DNA of 64,000 nucleotides from Neurospora tetraspora. Lineage: Eukaryota; Ascomycota; Sordariomycetes; Sordariales; Sordariaceae. The DNA is taken from assembly GCF_033439725.1 (NCBI RefSeq), contig NW_026944385.1, forward strand, positions 4,869,001 to 4,933,000, read 5' to 3'. Of this stretch, positions 42,061 through 54,413 are shown one piece after another (position 1 is the stretch's first letter; each line of letters begins with the position of its first letter). A program made the translations under genes and the position numbers. The notes beneath the pieces are model-generated. The model did no database searches. It was given only the letters and a program-made list of their open reading frames with translations, and was not told the origin of the DNA.

Positions 42061-45000
42061 CCTGGCCGGGCGTGTATGCTGCCAGCGATGGCAGATGCGG
42101 ATGTTGTTGACTTTGTTGACTTTGTGTTTGGCGATCGTGTTCGAGGATATCACGAAATGACATCAACCCAACCAGCCCGCGCTTGGGAGCTGTAACCCAA
42201 GGTACGTACCGTCAGCTGCCCCGCCCGAGTCTTAAACGCATATACCAGAGCTTTACAAACAGGTTCGCTGCAAGGCACATCCAACACAGACCCACGACCA
42301 TGGCGGGAGGATAAGAATCTATTTAATGACTTGTACGAGCTTAAGAAGCAATCAGTTGATACTTCTCAAGCTATCGAAACCGTTTACTCTTGAGGATCAG
42401 TTCCACTTACATGGCTCAGGCACTCGACTCTGCTGCCTGGAACGTCGAGGCCCTGGCATAAGCGTTTAAGAAGCACCTTGGTAAAGTGGCCTGTGCACTT
42501 CTTCTTCCATCCCACTGGAGAGCGGTATCCAGGTCCAAGAAACTGGCCCAAAAGGGAATAGCACCTCACAGCAAAATCCCCTCTGAAGTACCTCCCAACA
42601 TCTCCATTCTGACAATCATCCAAGTTTTCTCACTTTTCAGCAAGGAAATCACTAGAAAAAAAACTCATTGACACGCTCACGCAGTGCTGAATATTTGTTT
42701 TCGCAACTCAGCTGGCCCCAAAAGGGGGCTTTTTGGGTACATTACTGCATTCTAGGTTGCAGAGCGAACCCCCCATCCCACTAACAATTCCCGCCCAGAA
42801 CAGTTCTCGTCCCCTTCCATCTTTCATCAAACTCCATCTGGATGTCTTAACCTCGAACAAAGCCATGACATGACTTTCATCCCTGGAGCACAGAGGGGTC
42901 CCTCGGTGGAACGATAACCTTCCCTCTGTTTACTTTCTTTCTCAATTGCTTCCCTTGGTCTTCCAAATCACACCATGGTCCATTGCACTGGGACGTTGTC
43001 AGCGTCAGACAAGCAGCGTGCACGTGAGACGGATGATGACAGAGACTGGATCCTGTCAGACAAGGGCGTCCACCCATACACCAATGCTTGTATGCCCCAA
43101 TCTAGGGAAGCGCCTACTCCTAATCCATGGGTAACGCTACAACGGTTCCCGTCCTGACCGGCGCCTTGGATAAGGAAAATGTGGAGGTTGCGTTGCTGAT
43201 TGCGGCTCTTTCTGTGTGTTGTTGTCTGTCTCGACGTCAGTCTTCAACTTAATTTCGGATATCGACAAACATCACGGGTAGAGGGAGACAACGACAACCA
43301 CCTCTTAAGGGAACTCAGGGAAAAGCCACACAGCTTCAGGAGATCAGGGGCATGCTCCTTAAATGGATCTCGAGTTACATCCACCATGCGCGCCCTCAGC
43401 TTCTTCACATGTCCCGTCATGTTCTGAATATCGACCCATCAACTTGGTCAGCACTAAACTCCCAGGAGGTATACTCAGCTCCTACGTACCACCTGGGACC
43501 CTTTACAACTCACCGCATGAGTGGCCATTTGCGTCATGAGGCTGCTCTGACTGCTCTGGCTTTTCTCGCTACTCTGGCTACTCTCTCACAGTTTCTGGCT
43601 GAGCCCTTGCTAACGTTACCTCTCCCAGTGCTCACTCCCTCACCCTATGATCCATCCCTGCGCGGCCCGCCCCGTTTCCCTGGTCCCTGGGTGTCTACAC
43701 AGTAGTCCATGGTCCATGGTCCATGGATGGCTGAGATCATGCGAGATCACTCCCCGATGCCTGAGTCAAGGAGGAAAAGTACCCCCCCCAACAGTAACCA
43801 TCTCCGCAGCCAATCGCGCCCACATCACCACCGAGAAGCTGAAGAGTTGTACCGCGACCAGAATCCTCCAATCACAACCGCAAGTCGCCCTCCAAAGGGA
43901 AAAGCCATCGTCACGACGACAACAATAGAGGCTTGAATCCAAGAAGAGCAGATTCTGATTTCATTCCCCACCAGCGGTCTTGGGTATCAACACCTCCACT
44001 GGCATTCATATCGCTAGGTACTTCGGCCTTGATGCATCTCTCGGTCCCGATGGGAGACGCAGACGGGGCGCCACCGCAAAGCCTCTTCGCTGCATGTGCG
44101 TGATACGGATACCAGCCCGAGAAGGCCTGTCGACGTCGGCGTCGGCCTCTTTGATAGGTGGACGGTCTCCACCCATACAGGGTCGCTGCTTAAGCCATTG
44201 TGTAACGGACGATGCCAAAGGCCAGCATCCCCTTCCCACTGCACCCATACGCGCTCATAACGCCATTGACGACGGTACCTGCTGTGGAAAGTCACATTGT
44301 CCCTTAGACGACAGTCTGCTGTGCTCGAAACTGTCTCGCTGTCAAAGTATGCCAGGGACCACCCATACATACCACATCCTTCTAGTCTTCAACCCCAATA
44401 GAACAGCCCAAGTGCAATGATCCGGAGCTGAACTCACAGGAGCAGGTCAATTACCAGGTATTTTCGTTGATTCAACTGCACCAAGAAAACATACTACGCC
44501 AGTGGCTTTTTGGTGAGCAAGCTGGCGTTGAGATCATGCCGACTTTCGGGGCAATCCCAATGTAGTGCAACATAATCACCCTTTTTCACTCCCGGCACAG
44601 CACACCAAGTGGTCACGATGCCATACAGATCCCGGCGACGTCAATGCAGCACTCCAAAGCAGGAAGCCTTTGGACTGTAATGTGTGATTGCCGGTCTGCT
44701 CACCCAAACTGCTTCCGCATCAACGCAAGGCACGTGTCGTTCTCCGCTTATGGCCGCACTACGCTTCACCGACCCATATCAGGGTACTTGTTCCTGAACA
44801 CGGCAGTTACCTCGATCTTGAAAGGCCCCAGTTGAACTGAAACCTTCTCAAGGTAGAAAGAAAACAAGCGGAGGAAACGGGGGAGCAAGGGGGAAGTGCC
44901 AAGCTCACCTCCGCTATGCCATGGTCACACCGCGTTGCTATCTCGGGTGCAGAAGTTTCTACCTCTGACCATCAAGCGATCATCACCATGACATGATTTG

Positions 45001-47265
45001 TTGGCCCTATGTTGGTCTCCCCATCGCTTGTCAGCTTCATTGTGGTCCACGTTGAAACCGGTCCGATCAAGAAGACTCCTACCTACTATCTTGGGGCGGC
45101 GCCTGAGCCAACCACGACTGCCAGCGCAGCCTCACTCATAATGGCCATTGTCGTATCTTTGGACCTGCTGCTCTCATCTCAGCCGCTGATTCTGCCCTGC
45201 ACTCACATCCCCCCGTTCTCCCCCCTCCGTGGACGGCCCATTCGGCTCCTCGGGCCCGGGTCTCCCTTGCCTCACCCGAATGAAGTCAGGGATATCGATT
45301 TCGCTCGCTGCTTGAAGCCTCAGTAGGCACGCTAACCGAGCATGCAAGTAAGCGCAAGGTTCTTGAAAGATGTGCTATGTAAACTCCGACCGGGAGGCGT
45401 TGTCCCCGTTGCTGGGATCGATATGACGTCCCGGGGCCTCTGTATAGCAGTGTATCATGAGGTTGTTTCCGCTTTACGGGTCGTTTATTTATGTTGCATT
45501 AGGATCGTGCGGGTTGCTGTCCCGTGTGTGCGCGAATCATAGCTGCGCCTAAAAAGGGTGCATGGTGTGCAAGTTAATTCGCTTCGGTCCTTTGGCACCA
45601 TTTGCCGTCCAACAACACAGCTCGCACACCCCAGGCTACGGACATTCCCCAAAACGTGGTCCTGCCGTCCTGTTCCCGAAAGACGAAAGACGGCATTTGG
45701 ACCAGGCTACGTTTCCATCTTTCTTTGGAATTCTTTGCGTCGGGAATACACATAATCCTCTTGTTCACTTCACTCCGACCCATACCCCGGGGATGCCCCT
45801 GTCATATTCCTGCCGCATGCTCCCTGCTATTTTGACCTAGACATACACTCTCCCTAGACAGCAGCTTCGTCCAATGTCGAAGCTGTCAGAGCGGCTGTGG
45901 CGTCCATAAACTGGGAACAGGGAGCAGCAAATCCTCAGAGCGGATTGGACTGCTTGATCCCGAAAAGGCAACTCCTCGACTATCAAGTGTCTTGACTTCA
46001 TGTCGTTCAGCGATGGAAGTCTTCAGCCATCCTCTCTTGGCTTTGTGTACCTTACTGTTTGTACTCCCATTCTCGTAGTCCATATAGTGCAGGGAATGGG
46101 CGACAACAGTTGGGGTGGATGGATGCAAGCGGCAATACCTACACCTACCCTGGAATGCCCAACTCTGCTTCGAGCTGTGCCCGGCCATTGTGCTCGTTAC
46201 TGCTGTTCCTGCACTGCAAGCTCCTAGCGTGGTGCCCTGTCCGCGATGAGGAGATATACTTAGGCTGAATAAGCATTCTCTCGGACACGTACCGTTTGCG
46301 GTTTCGGTCCGGTGGCCAAGCAATTTGGAACATTACCTATATCCCCTTGTTGGTCGTTTAGATGCCCGTATACCTGGTACGGTACTTACGCAGCTATCTC
46401 CATCCTACCCAGCTACCTCTACTCGCTTCCCACGAACCAGGAACTCTTGATACCTCCTGTGCCATGCTGCCATCGTATTAGATCAGCCTGATAAGAATCA
46501 CTCCGGACTGGCGGACTCTCTCCAAGTCTGACTCCAAGCGAACGACTGTCGACTGGACGGCAGGCAGCCAATCTCTTCTAAAATGGCGCCAACGCCGAAG
46601 GAGGGTCTCAGTCACGATCAATGGAAGGAAAAGGCGGAAAGGAGGAAGGGGGGCGTATCTAGAAGGTAGTGTACGACCTTGCCCAGTCGCCGCAGTCGGT
46701 TTGGACTGAAGGGGTTGTGAGTTGTCACCGCTGGGCCCGCACCCAGTCCTCGACTTCCTCTCGTGTCCCTCCCTGCTGGAACAGAGATGTCTCGGTCTCC
46801 GTGTGTGTCTTGCGGCTGGAATGCATGGAAAAGATTTAAGCGTGCTACTCCCGGCCTCCGACCCTCCCCCATTTTAGACCTAGGTTTTCTCTTCCACTTC
46901 TTCTCCGGGTTGAGCAAAAGGGGGAATCATACCAAGAGTGTATCTGTCGTCGTTGACTTGTTGTCTTTCATCGACTTCATCACCATCCCCACGCGACTCT
47001 TTTCCTAATTCGGCCTGACGTTCTTCTTCAGCCCTCGGGTTTTTTTTGTTTGCTACGTCGCTTATAGTCCAAGCGCGCCCCAATCCCATCGATCATATCT
47101 CACCCACAGAGAACACAGTGAAAGAAAGGCACTGGACTTGGCCACCCCCCCTACTCGACGCCTCACACTTGTGAGCTACACAACAAGACCAGTCCACATA
47201 AGACAGGACGGAACGTCCACCTTACCCACATAGTTACCATCGGCCGTCATCTCTTTCAGCCCATC
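42061..47265. other. Long gene-free interval (5.2 kb)
   Basis: No gene could be supported despite normal base composition. Frames of up to 146 codons occur without domain character. Small features: a triple TCCATGG tandem at 43706-43726, and a 28-codon frame from an ATG at 46583 that may be an upstream frame in the P450 leader. The interval may hold regulatory DNA, non-coding transcripts or small multi-exon genes I cannot see. Confidence 0.5.
43706..43726. repeat. Triple tandem TCCATGG
   Basis: Three perfect 7-bp copies in non-coding DNA; probably simple slippage. Confidence 0.9.
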
Positions 47266-49091
47266 ATGGAGACATCCAACCTCACCCTCATAATTCTCTA
47301 CCTCGCCATCCCGTCTCTCCTCATATCCGTCGTGCAGCAAATCCTATCATGGCGTAAGAAGGCTGGCCTGGTGGGCTCTTCGGGGAGCAAAGCCAAGTTC
47401 CCCGGCCCGCGCCAGTTCCCCCTTGTCGGGCGCATTCACGATCTGCCACGCTTCTCACTCTGGCTCAAGTTCAAGGAGTGGGCGGACGAGTTTGGCCCCA
47501 TCTACACGACCTCGGTCCCGGACGCCACCTTCCTCATTATATCAGATGAGAAGATTGCCGAGGAGCTTTTGGTGAAACGGGGACATATCTACTCTGGACG
47601 GCCGCAGATTCGGAGCTTGATTGGCCACAAGGAGGGAGTGGTTTATAGTGCTTTGATGGATCGTCATGGTGAGTTCTCTTTCCCCTGACTGCCTGAGGTA
47701 ATGATGGAACATGTATTGATGGGAGAATAGACACCTGGAAGTCGCAACGCAAATGGGCCCACGCCGCCATGGCCGCTGCCTACAAGCACCATTTCTACGG
47801 GCACGTTGAGTCGGAGATGCGCCGCTTCCTGGTCGTGCTGCTTTTCGATCCGGATCGCTTCCTTGACCACACGCGCGAGTACTGTGGTCGTGTCATGAGC
47901 CGCCTAGCCTGGGATGACGCTACGCAAGGCCGCCTGAACGGGGACAGCGCCGACAAGACGCTGCATTGCATGTCTGTTTCAGGGCCCATCACCAACACCA
48001 TGACGCCGTTGTGGTCCTTGCCAGCCAGCATTAACCCATGGTACAAGTACGAAGTCAAGAGAGAGTCAGAGCTGAGGCAATGGTGGTTGGGCCTGTTTAG
48101 GAAGGCTAAAGAAAGAATGAGGAAGGGTGAGCTGCCAAGTGATACTTGGGCTTATAGGTACTTCGAGCAGATGCTGCAGGATACGGCGCCATCGATGCCT
48201 GCCACCGCTAGAGCCCCAGGTCCAGATGTCAAGAACGCCGAGAAGTCCTCTTCCACAGCAACTGAGGAGGCATACGAGAAGAAAGACCCACTCGATCAAC
48301 CCGAAAAGGACGAGACCTTTGCCTCCTGCATGATCGGCTTCCTCAACCTCGTCGGCGTCGTCACCATCTCTGGCCCGCTCAAGTTCTTCCAGATGGCTAT
48401 GGCTCTGCACCCGGAGTGGCAGCGCAAGGCGCAAGCAGAGATTGACGAGGTCTGCGGCAACCGGATGCCGACCATGAAAGACTTTGAGAAGCTGCCCATC
48501 CTCAGAGCCTGCCTGAAGGAGACGGTCAGATGGAGGAGTGGAGTCCCACTTGGCGTTCCACATCAGGCGGAGAGGGATGATGAGTTTAGGGGCGTGAAGA
48601 TCAAGAAGGGCACAATTGTGCTAGCCTGTGAATGGTATGTCTCCCTGCACCTCTTTACCATGTAACCAGTATCACTAACACTTCCACCCAGGACCATCAA
48701 CCGCAACCCCCAGAAATACCCAGACCCAGAAACTTACAACCCAGCCCGCTACCTTGACCCTGCCTACCCAAGCTTCCAAGCCCCTCTCACCCGTTACCCC
48801 AACTTCCGCGAAGGATCCTCCATGCACTCCTTCGGCTGGGGCCGGCGCACCTGTCTCGGGCAGAACATTGTCGACGACGAGATGTTCGTCTTTGGCGCGG
48901 CGCTTCTTTGGGCGTTTGACGTTACGCCCAAGACATGTCCGGTGACGGGCAAGGAGGTGCCGATTGATACGCAGAAGACGAATAGTCATGTCATCTTGGA
49001 GCCGGTTGACTTCCAGCTGGGTTACAAGGTTAGGGAGGGGAAGAGGGAATTGGTATTGGAGGAGGGAAAGGAGTTCTTTGGTAAGGTGTAA
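47266..49091 (+). CDS. Cytochrome P450 monooxygenase
   Basis: Exons 47266-47668, 47731-48634 and 48692-49091 with introns of 62 and 57 nt give 568 residues. An N-terminal membrane anchor (LTLIILYLAIPSLLISVV) is followed by the proline-rich hinge FPGPRQFPLVGRI, as in microsomal P450s of the endoplasmic reticulum. The K-helix ExxR is E398-x-x-R401 (LKETVRW), and the haem loop is FGWGRRTCLGQ with the ligand C490. The I-helix region reads NLVGVVTISGP, lacking the usual acidic residue before the threonine (AGxDT). A ~35-residue polar insertion precedes it. It would need the common P450 reductase for electrons. The substrate is unknown; the isolated position gives no evidence of a biosynthetic cluster. 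Confidence 0.92.
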
Positions 49092-51209
49092 GTAAGACTT
49101 GAAGCAGGTGGAGGTGTATGATGGTATCGTAAGGTTGGATGACGGAGGGTTTCTGACTTTCAGTTGTTCATGTCTTGAGCGACTTTTTGGACAGGTGGTT
49201 AAGGTACAGTTGGACATCGTGTTTAAGAAGCAAGAGGAGGTCATGTTCGCAACATGGAGTTCTTTGGAGTCTTCGCTGTTTGAAGTTTAACTTGCCTTCA
49301 TAGAAGCTGTTCATAGTGCTATAGTTCCAACTTCTACTTCCTTCCGTCCATCATCTTTGCACACCCTGGTTACCTCAAAAGGTATAAGCAATCCTTACCT
49401 AGGTAAGCATGTTATTTTGTTGCATGTGGTCTCTCTTTTGTCGATCACCATATGATGATGCTTTGTGTTAGGCTTCTCTTTCATCCTTCACACCATTGAA
49501 GCTACCAGAGCTTGAAGTTTGCAGCAAGTGTCCTGACAGTCCCGTCATGCCCCAGCCGATACTATCCCTGCTGCGATTACTGATCATTTCGAGCCAAAGT
49601 CTGAAGGCTGATGATACGATGTTTCGAATGGCGTCTAAACAGCCACGAACATGGAAGCAATCACAAAACTCACCAAAATGTGGGGGAAGCAAACAAACAA
49701 AGGAAGGAGCATGTCCGCCACACCACGTTTTCCACTGCGCCCAGTGTTCGATGCTCGATGTTCCATGATACAGGACCTCGCCGATGGCACAGTAAAATAC
49801 CAACATAGACCGAAAGTGAGAGGCGGAAATGTCCGCATCCTCGGGATCTCACATGTTATTGGAGTACTCATTTCTCGAATCGGCACGCTCCCATACCTCT
49901 ACCACTTACATAACTGCCAAGACTTGGTGACAAGGAGAAACCGATACAGACACTGTATGTTTGCTTCTTCCCCAGAAGTTTCTCCAAGTGATGGCTTGCA
50001 TCCCAAGCACACAGCCACCGCCCACGACCGCCTGCCGCCGGAGAGTGCCGTGATAACAGCACCGGGGAAACCGGAAGAGCAAATGAGAGCGCAAAATACT
50101 GCGAGGAAAGCAGCAAGTGACAGAACAAGGCAGAGAGACGAGGATGGAAAGTTCCGAAATTAAATTTGGAAGAGATCGAACGGTCGCTTGGTAATGGGGT
50201 GTTTGCTTGTTTCGTACGGAGTGATCAATCATGAAAGTCAGGGGAAACCGGGAAACGGGGAACTTGCGGAGAAGGAAGAACTCAGTAGTTGGAAGGGGGA
50301 AGCTTGAACCCATTAAAAATGGCGGAGACAAAAGTCGCTGGATACCTATACAGGCACTAGTCATCCGGGAATACCTTCTAGGTTCCAAGTTATCGCATAT
50401 GCCGTTAGGAGCTTGAGATGCTCGTCTCCGGCATACGTTACCTCGTGACGGGGAACTGCTGCTGGACTACGGGATAACTCCCGGTCGAGTTGTACAACAT
50501 GAGCATCGGTACTGTACGAGAACGAGCAAGCATGGACAAGAAAGGATCAATGTCGGTACTGAGAAGCAGAGTGCAAGGAATGGACGATGGAAGATATTCC
50601 GGGGAACTGCATGTGTATCCACGTATAATCGTTATCTGTGCTTGAAATTCGGGATCAGGCAGTGAGAAACCCTCAAAAATGAGAAGTGGCACTTTATTGG
50701 CAATCACTGTGCTGCTTAGGATCGAGCAGGTGTGATTGATATCCATATAACATGTTCAACCAACAACCTGAGAATGAGCATGTTGATGGAACACCGAAGT
50801 TCGAATGGCAAGGGATATTTCTAGGGTGATTCCATGGTAAATGTAGGTGGAGGGATATAGTTACAAGTTACTAAGGTAAGGTAGAGGTAGTATGGTGTAG
50901 CGCCCGATGAAAGGAAGATCACAATTCTCTTTCGTCCTATCAGATTGTCATCCCAAACCATAACTGCCCGGGTATTGGATGATGCCGTCAAGAGTTGTAA
51001 CATGCAAGAACACTCATTATCTCTTTCAAGAACACGGTGGTGAGAGGCAGAAGTATGTATAACAGTTATAATATTCATTGATCATCAGGGCGTCTATCCA
51101 ACCGTCCCTTTCTCTTGGGCCGGCCTCCATTCATCTTCTCCACTGGTATCTTCAACTCTTCAACACAAATCCAAACCACACTCAAGGGTCAGCCTCACTA
51201 GCCTCGTCA
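49092..51209. other. Intergenic between P450 and transporter genes
   Basis: 2.1 kb between convergent genes. Open frames of up to 170 codons exist on both strands, but none has recognisable domains or a consistent exon structure. No RNA gene or repeat recognised. Confidence 0.5.
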
Positions 51210-52683
51210 CTACAGCCCCTTCTCCCCGACTGTCTGCCTTTCCATCCCCACGGCTTCCTCCTCGTCCACGACCGACTTGCCAACAACACCATCCTCCCTC
51301 TCCCTCACACCAATCTCCGCCGTAGTAAACGCATCGCAAGTATCCCTATACCACGGCCAAAAGTTGACGGCAAGCGCATACGTCCACGCCACAGAAAAGA
51401 AGGCCAGTGGAACAACCATACTCATCGCCGTATCATGCATATCCGCCACGGCGCCCATCAGCGGGGGGACCACGGCGCCACCAAAGACACCAGCGACAAG
51501 GAAGCCTGACCCGCGCTTGGTATGCCTACCGAGCCCGCGCATACCTAGGGCCATGATGGTGGGGAAGCAGATCGACTCGAAGAAGAGGGTGACGTAGAGC
51601 ATGGACATGCCCGTGTTTTCTCTCTGGGTAATCGAAGGGGCGATGAAGATGATGCATGCAGTGAGGAAGAGGAGGAAAACCTTGCGCGGGCGGATGAAGT
51701 GCATGATGGCTGCCCCGGCGAAGCGGCCTATGGCGAAGGTCCCCTGGGCACCAGCTAGGAATTGAGCTCCCAAGGCGGAGTCGGTGTCCTTGCGTGTTTC
51801 CGTCACGTAGTTGATGAAGTAACCAGCGATGGCAATCTGCGCGCCTGTGTAGCAGAACTGGGCAAACGAAGCGTGGAAGAGGCGGTATTGTTTTCTGAAT
51901 GGCTGGTCGGCATCGCCAGCATGGGTTTCAGCAGCCTGGTGCTGCATGTCTGCGTCGGTGATCTCGGGCAGTTCGATGAGGTAGAAGATGATGGCAAGGA
52001 TAAAGACAAAGATGGCGATGGCCGTGTACACCCACTGCACGTTCTGGAGGGCGACATTGTCGTCGAAACCGAAGAAGACGTACGATCCGAGGACAGGGGC
52101 TACGACGGTACCAATACCGTTGAAAGCTTGGGCGAAGTTGATGCGGATTTCCGAATATCTGGGCGGCCCGCATACAGTGATGTACGGATTGGCGGCCGTC
52201 TCGAGAGAGCCCAGGCCGTTGCCGATAATGAAGATGCAAACACAGAAGCCGGCGAAGGACTTGGCCTTGATGCATGGGATCGCGAGAAGGGCGCCGAGGC
52301 CATAGAGGAAGAGGCCCCAGATAAAGACGGCACGGTAGCTGAAGCGGCGAAGGATCCAGGCGGCATGGCCGAGGGAGGCGAGGGGGTAGGCACTGGGGGA
52401 AGAAAGAGTGGTTAGCGGAGGTTGCGGTAGTGACGGAGAGGAAGACATACCCAAAGTAAGCGGCTTGAAGACCAGCAGATCTCCCCTTTGTAATGTGGAG
52501 TACCTCCTGGAAGTGCTTGTTCAGGGTGTCAAGCAGGCCATAGCTGAAACCCCAGAGGAAGAAGAGGATGGTGACAAGGCAGAGGGGAAGGAGGGATTCT
52601 CGGAGGGAGAGTTCGGCTGCCTTTGTGACCTTGTCATCGCGCACTCGCAAGGAGCGCTTCCTCCACCACTCTCTCGAGAACAT
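51210..52683 (-). CDS. MFS sugar transporter, FHS (L-fucose:H+ symporter) family
   Basis: Exons 52683-52451 and 52392-51210 flank a 58-nt intron with a GCTAAC branch site and give 471 residues. The ATG at 52683 (MFSREWWRKR) is the first in-frame ATG; the in-frame codon five positions upstream is GTG. Family marks are LVTILFFLWGFSYGLLDTLNKHF in the first segment, AAYFGAYPLASLGHA across the splice, and ETAANPYITVCGPP, all typical of FucP/GluP relatives. Twelve transmembrane segments are expected. These proteins carry fucose, glucose, galactose or related sugars with protons. The C-terminal ~45 residues are acidic and cytosolic. The exact sugar is not inferable. Confidence 0.9.
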
Positions 52684-54413
52684 GGTGTCGAGTGTCACGG
52701 TGTGTCACGGTGTGTCTCGGTGGTTGTCGTTGTTGTCTGGACTATTCGTCCGTGTAGGGGTAGGTATCGGACGAGGAAACACGGGTTGGAAGAATGGAGA
52801 GTGAAGTTCCAAATCACCGGCAGGGCATTGGAAGTTGTTGGGCCTTGGGGATAAAGAGTATCGGTTGAAGGATGCTGTGCCGTTCAAAGGGAACACCGAG
52901 GGCCTCGTGGCAATATAAATAAAGACAAATCCAGACTCTTGTTGCACCTGTACCTTGGAGAAAAGAGGGGATGTCAGCCATGTTGTGTCTCAGTCGGTTA
53001 AATCTTCTACCGGGACAAATCAGGGCAGCGGATGGGGAAAAGGAAGCGGCGACTGGAACCTACCACGAGTTAGGCTGGTCTAGCTGGTTCCATAGTTGCA
53101 TGGAACCATTGTTCGTGATGATAGGGGTCCCGTCAGGCTGGACATGTTGTCTGTCAATGGTGTCTAGCCAAATCTGTAGACGTAGTCCCGAGACATCGAA
53201 AGGTTCCCCATCGGCCTCGACTGGACTTGTCGTCATGCTGCGTTCATTCTAGACTGATTCTAGACTGAGTCTCGTTGTCTGGGGATTTGAGTTCCATGTT
53301 GGGGCCAATTGACAAGCCAATGACCAATCCCGTTACTGCCGCCGTTCGCGAACCTTGGTGTCTGCGGCGTCGATAGACCTATAACATCGGGCCGATTCTG
53401 CATGTTTGTCCGGGGTTGTCCGGGATTGTTCTTGTTCGGGACTGCCAAGCACCCCCACAACACGGGGTGGAAGGCGGGGAAAAAAAGGCACTGATCACCA
53501 GTGGCAAGTGATGGTGGTTGGTTGAGTTCGTGTTCGTTCGGCGAGGTGGTACGCATTTGGGGGGATTTTTGGGATTTGCTGCTGCCCGGCTTGAGACGGA
53601 GTGTGCTGTTTGTGACAAACAAGAACAACAGTTCCAGGAGCGGGAAAACGTGGCCTGGGGGTCAACAAGTCCATGTAAGAAAGACGCCTGGAGGGGGTCC
53701 ATTCCATCGACTCCATCTTTGACTGCGGGGGAGGAGCTGTAAGTGGTGCTCCCCCATGGGGAAGGAACGCTTAGTAGGGTTAGCGCAGACGCCGATTGGC
53801 TGATGGCCTGCGAAACCCCACCTTACCCCGAAGTGTGTCCGTCGGGCTCTTCCAGGTTCCCCACCACGCCGACTCCTCATTTGACATCCTGCCTTGATCA
53901 ATCATCCGTTTCCAGCCACGCATTCACGACAACCATCAGCACATCATGCTCAACCACGGGTTCCAGAAGGCCATCCTCATCTCCCGTCATGCTTGACCCA
54001 ACTGAACCTCTACAATGAAATGTTTGGTACGGTATAAAGATTGATAATAACGGAATTGGAACAAGAAAGACTTAAGGTCAATCCCCACCAAATTGGTACA
54101 CATTTAAGCATTAAGGTTAGGTAGTAACTCGTCGGTTAGGTGCACGCATTGGCCACCCCGGCCTCTGGGGGCCAGCCATGTGGGGCCGTCCTTCGAGAAC
54201 GAGGAGAGTCGGTTGGCTTGGCTGTAAGCGAGGCCCCCAGAGGGTGGACTCCACCTCGGCACCCTAACCGACGAGGAGTCTATCTGTCTCACCATTTCAA
54301 GGAAAAAGATTCAAGCGACAAGACACGGTCAACGTAGACCACAGAAGAAAAAAGCCAACCCAACCGTGGTATCATCCATTACCCAACAAAAGCCAAACCA
54401 AGGACATTTCTAC
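52684..54413. other. Intergenic upstream of the transporter and beyond the flotillin stop
   Basis: 1.7 kb containing the transporter promoter on its left side and the 148-bp inverted-repeat element on its right side. No supported gene. Confidence 0.5.
54128..54275. mobile_element. 148-bp inverted-repeat element (MITE-like candidate)
   Basis: Perfect 13-bp terminal inverted repeats CTCGTCGGTTAGG (54128-54140) and CCTAACCGACGAG (54263-54275) bound it. Internally a second complementary pair, CCTCTGGGGGCC and GGCCCCCAGAGG, strengthens the foldback. It has no coding capacity and no clear target-site duplication. It lies near the 3' end of the flotillin-like gene, so it may be transcribed in its 3' UTR. 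Alternatives are a structured 3' UTR element or chance. Confidence 0.5.

Noticed and set aside
43980-44420. A 146-codon plus-strand frame in the gene-free interval
   Set aside because: No domain, no leader features, comparable frames on the opposite strand; compatible with chance in GC-balanced DNA.
46583-46669. A 28-codon frame starting MAPTPKEGLSHDQWKE
   Set aside because: Protein-like but too short, with no convincing splice to further coding sequence; may be an upstream frame in the P450 leader.
52684-52698. An upstream extension of the FHS transporter beginning at 52698
   Set aside because: The codon there is GTG; the first in-frame ATG is at 52683 and fits the family N-terminus.
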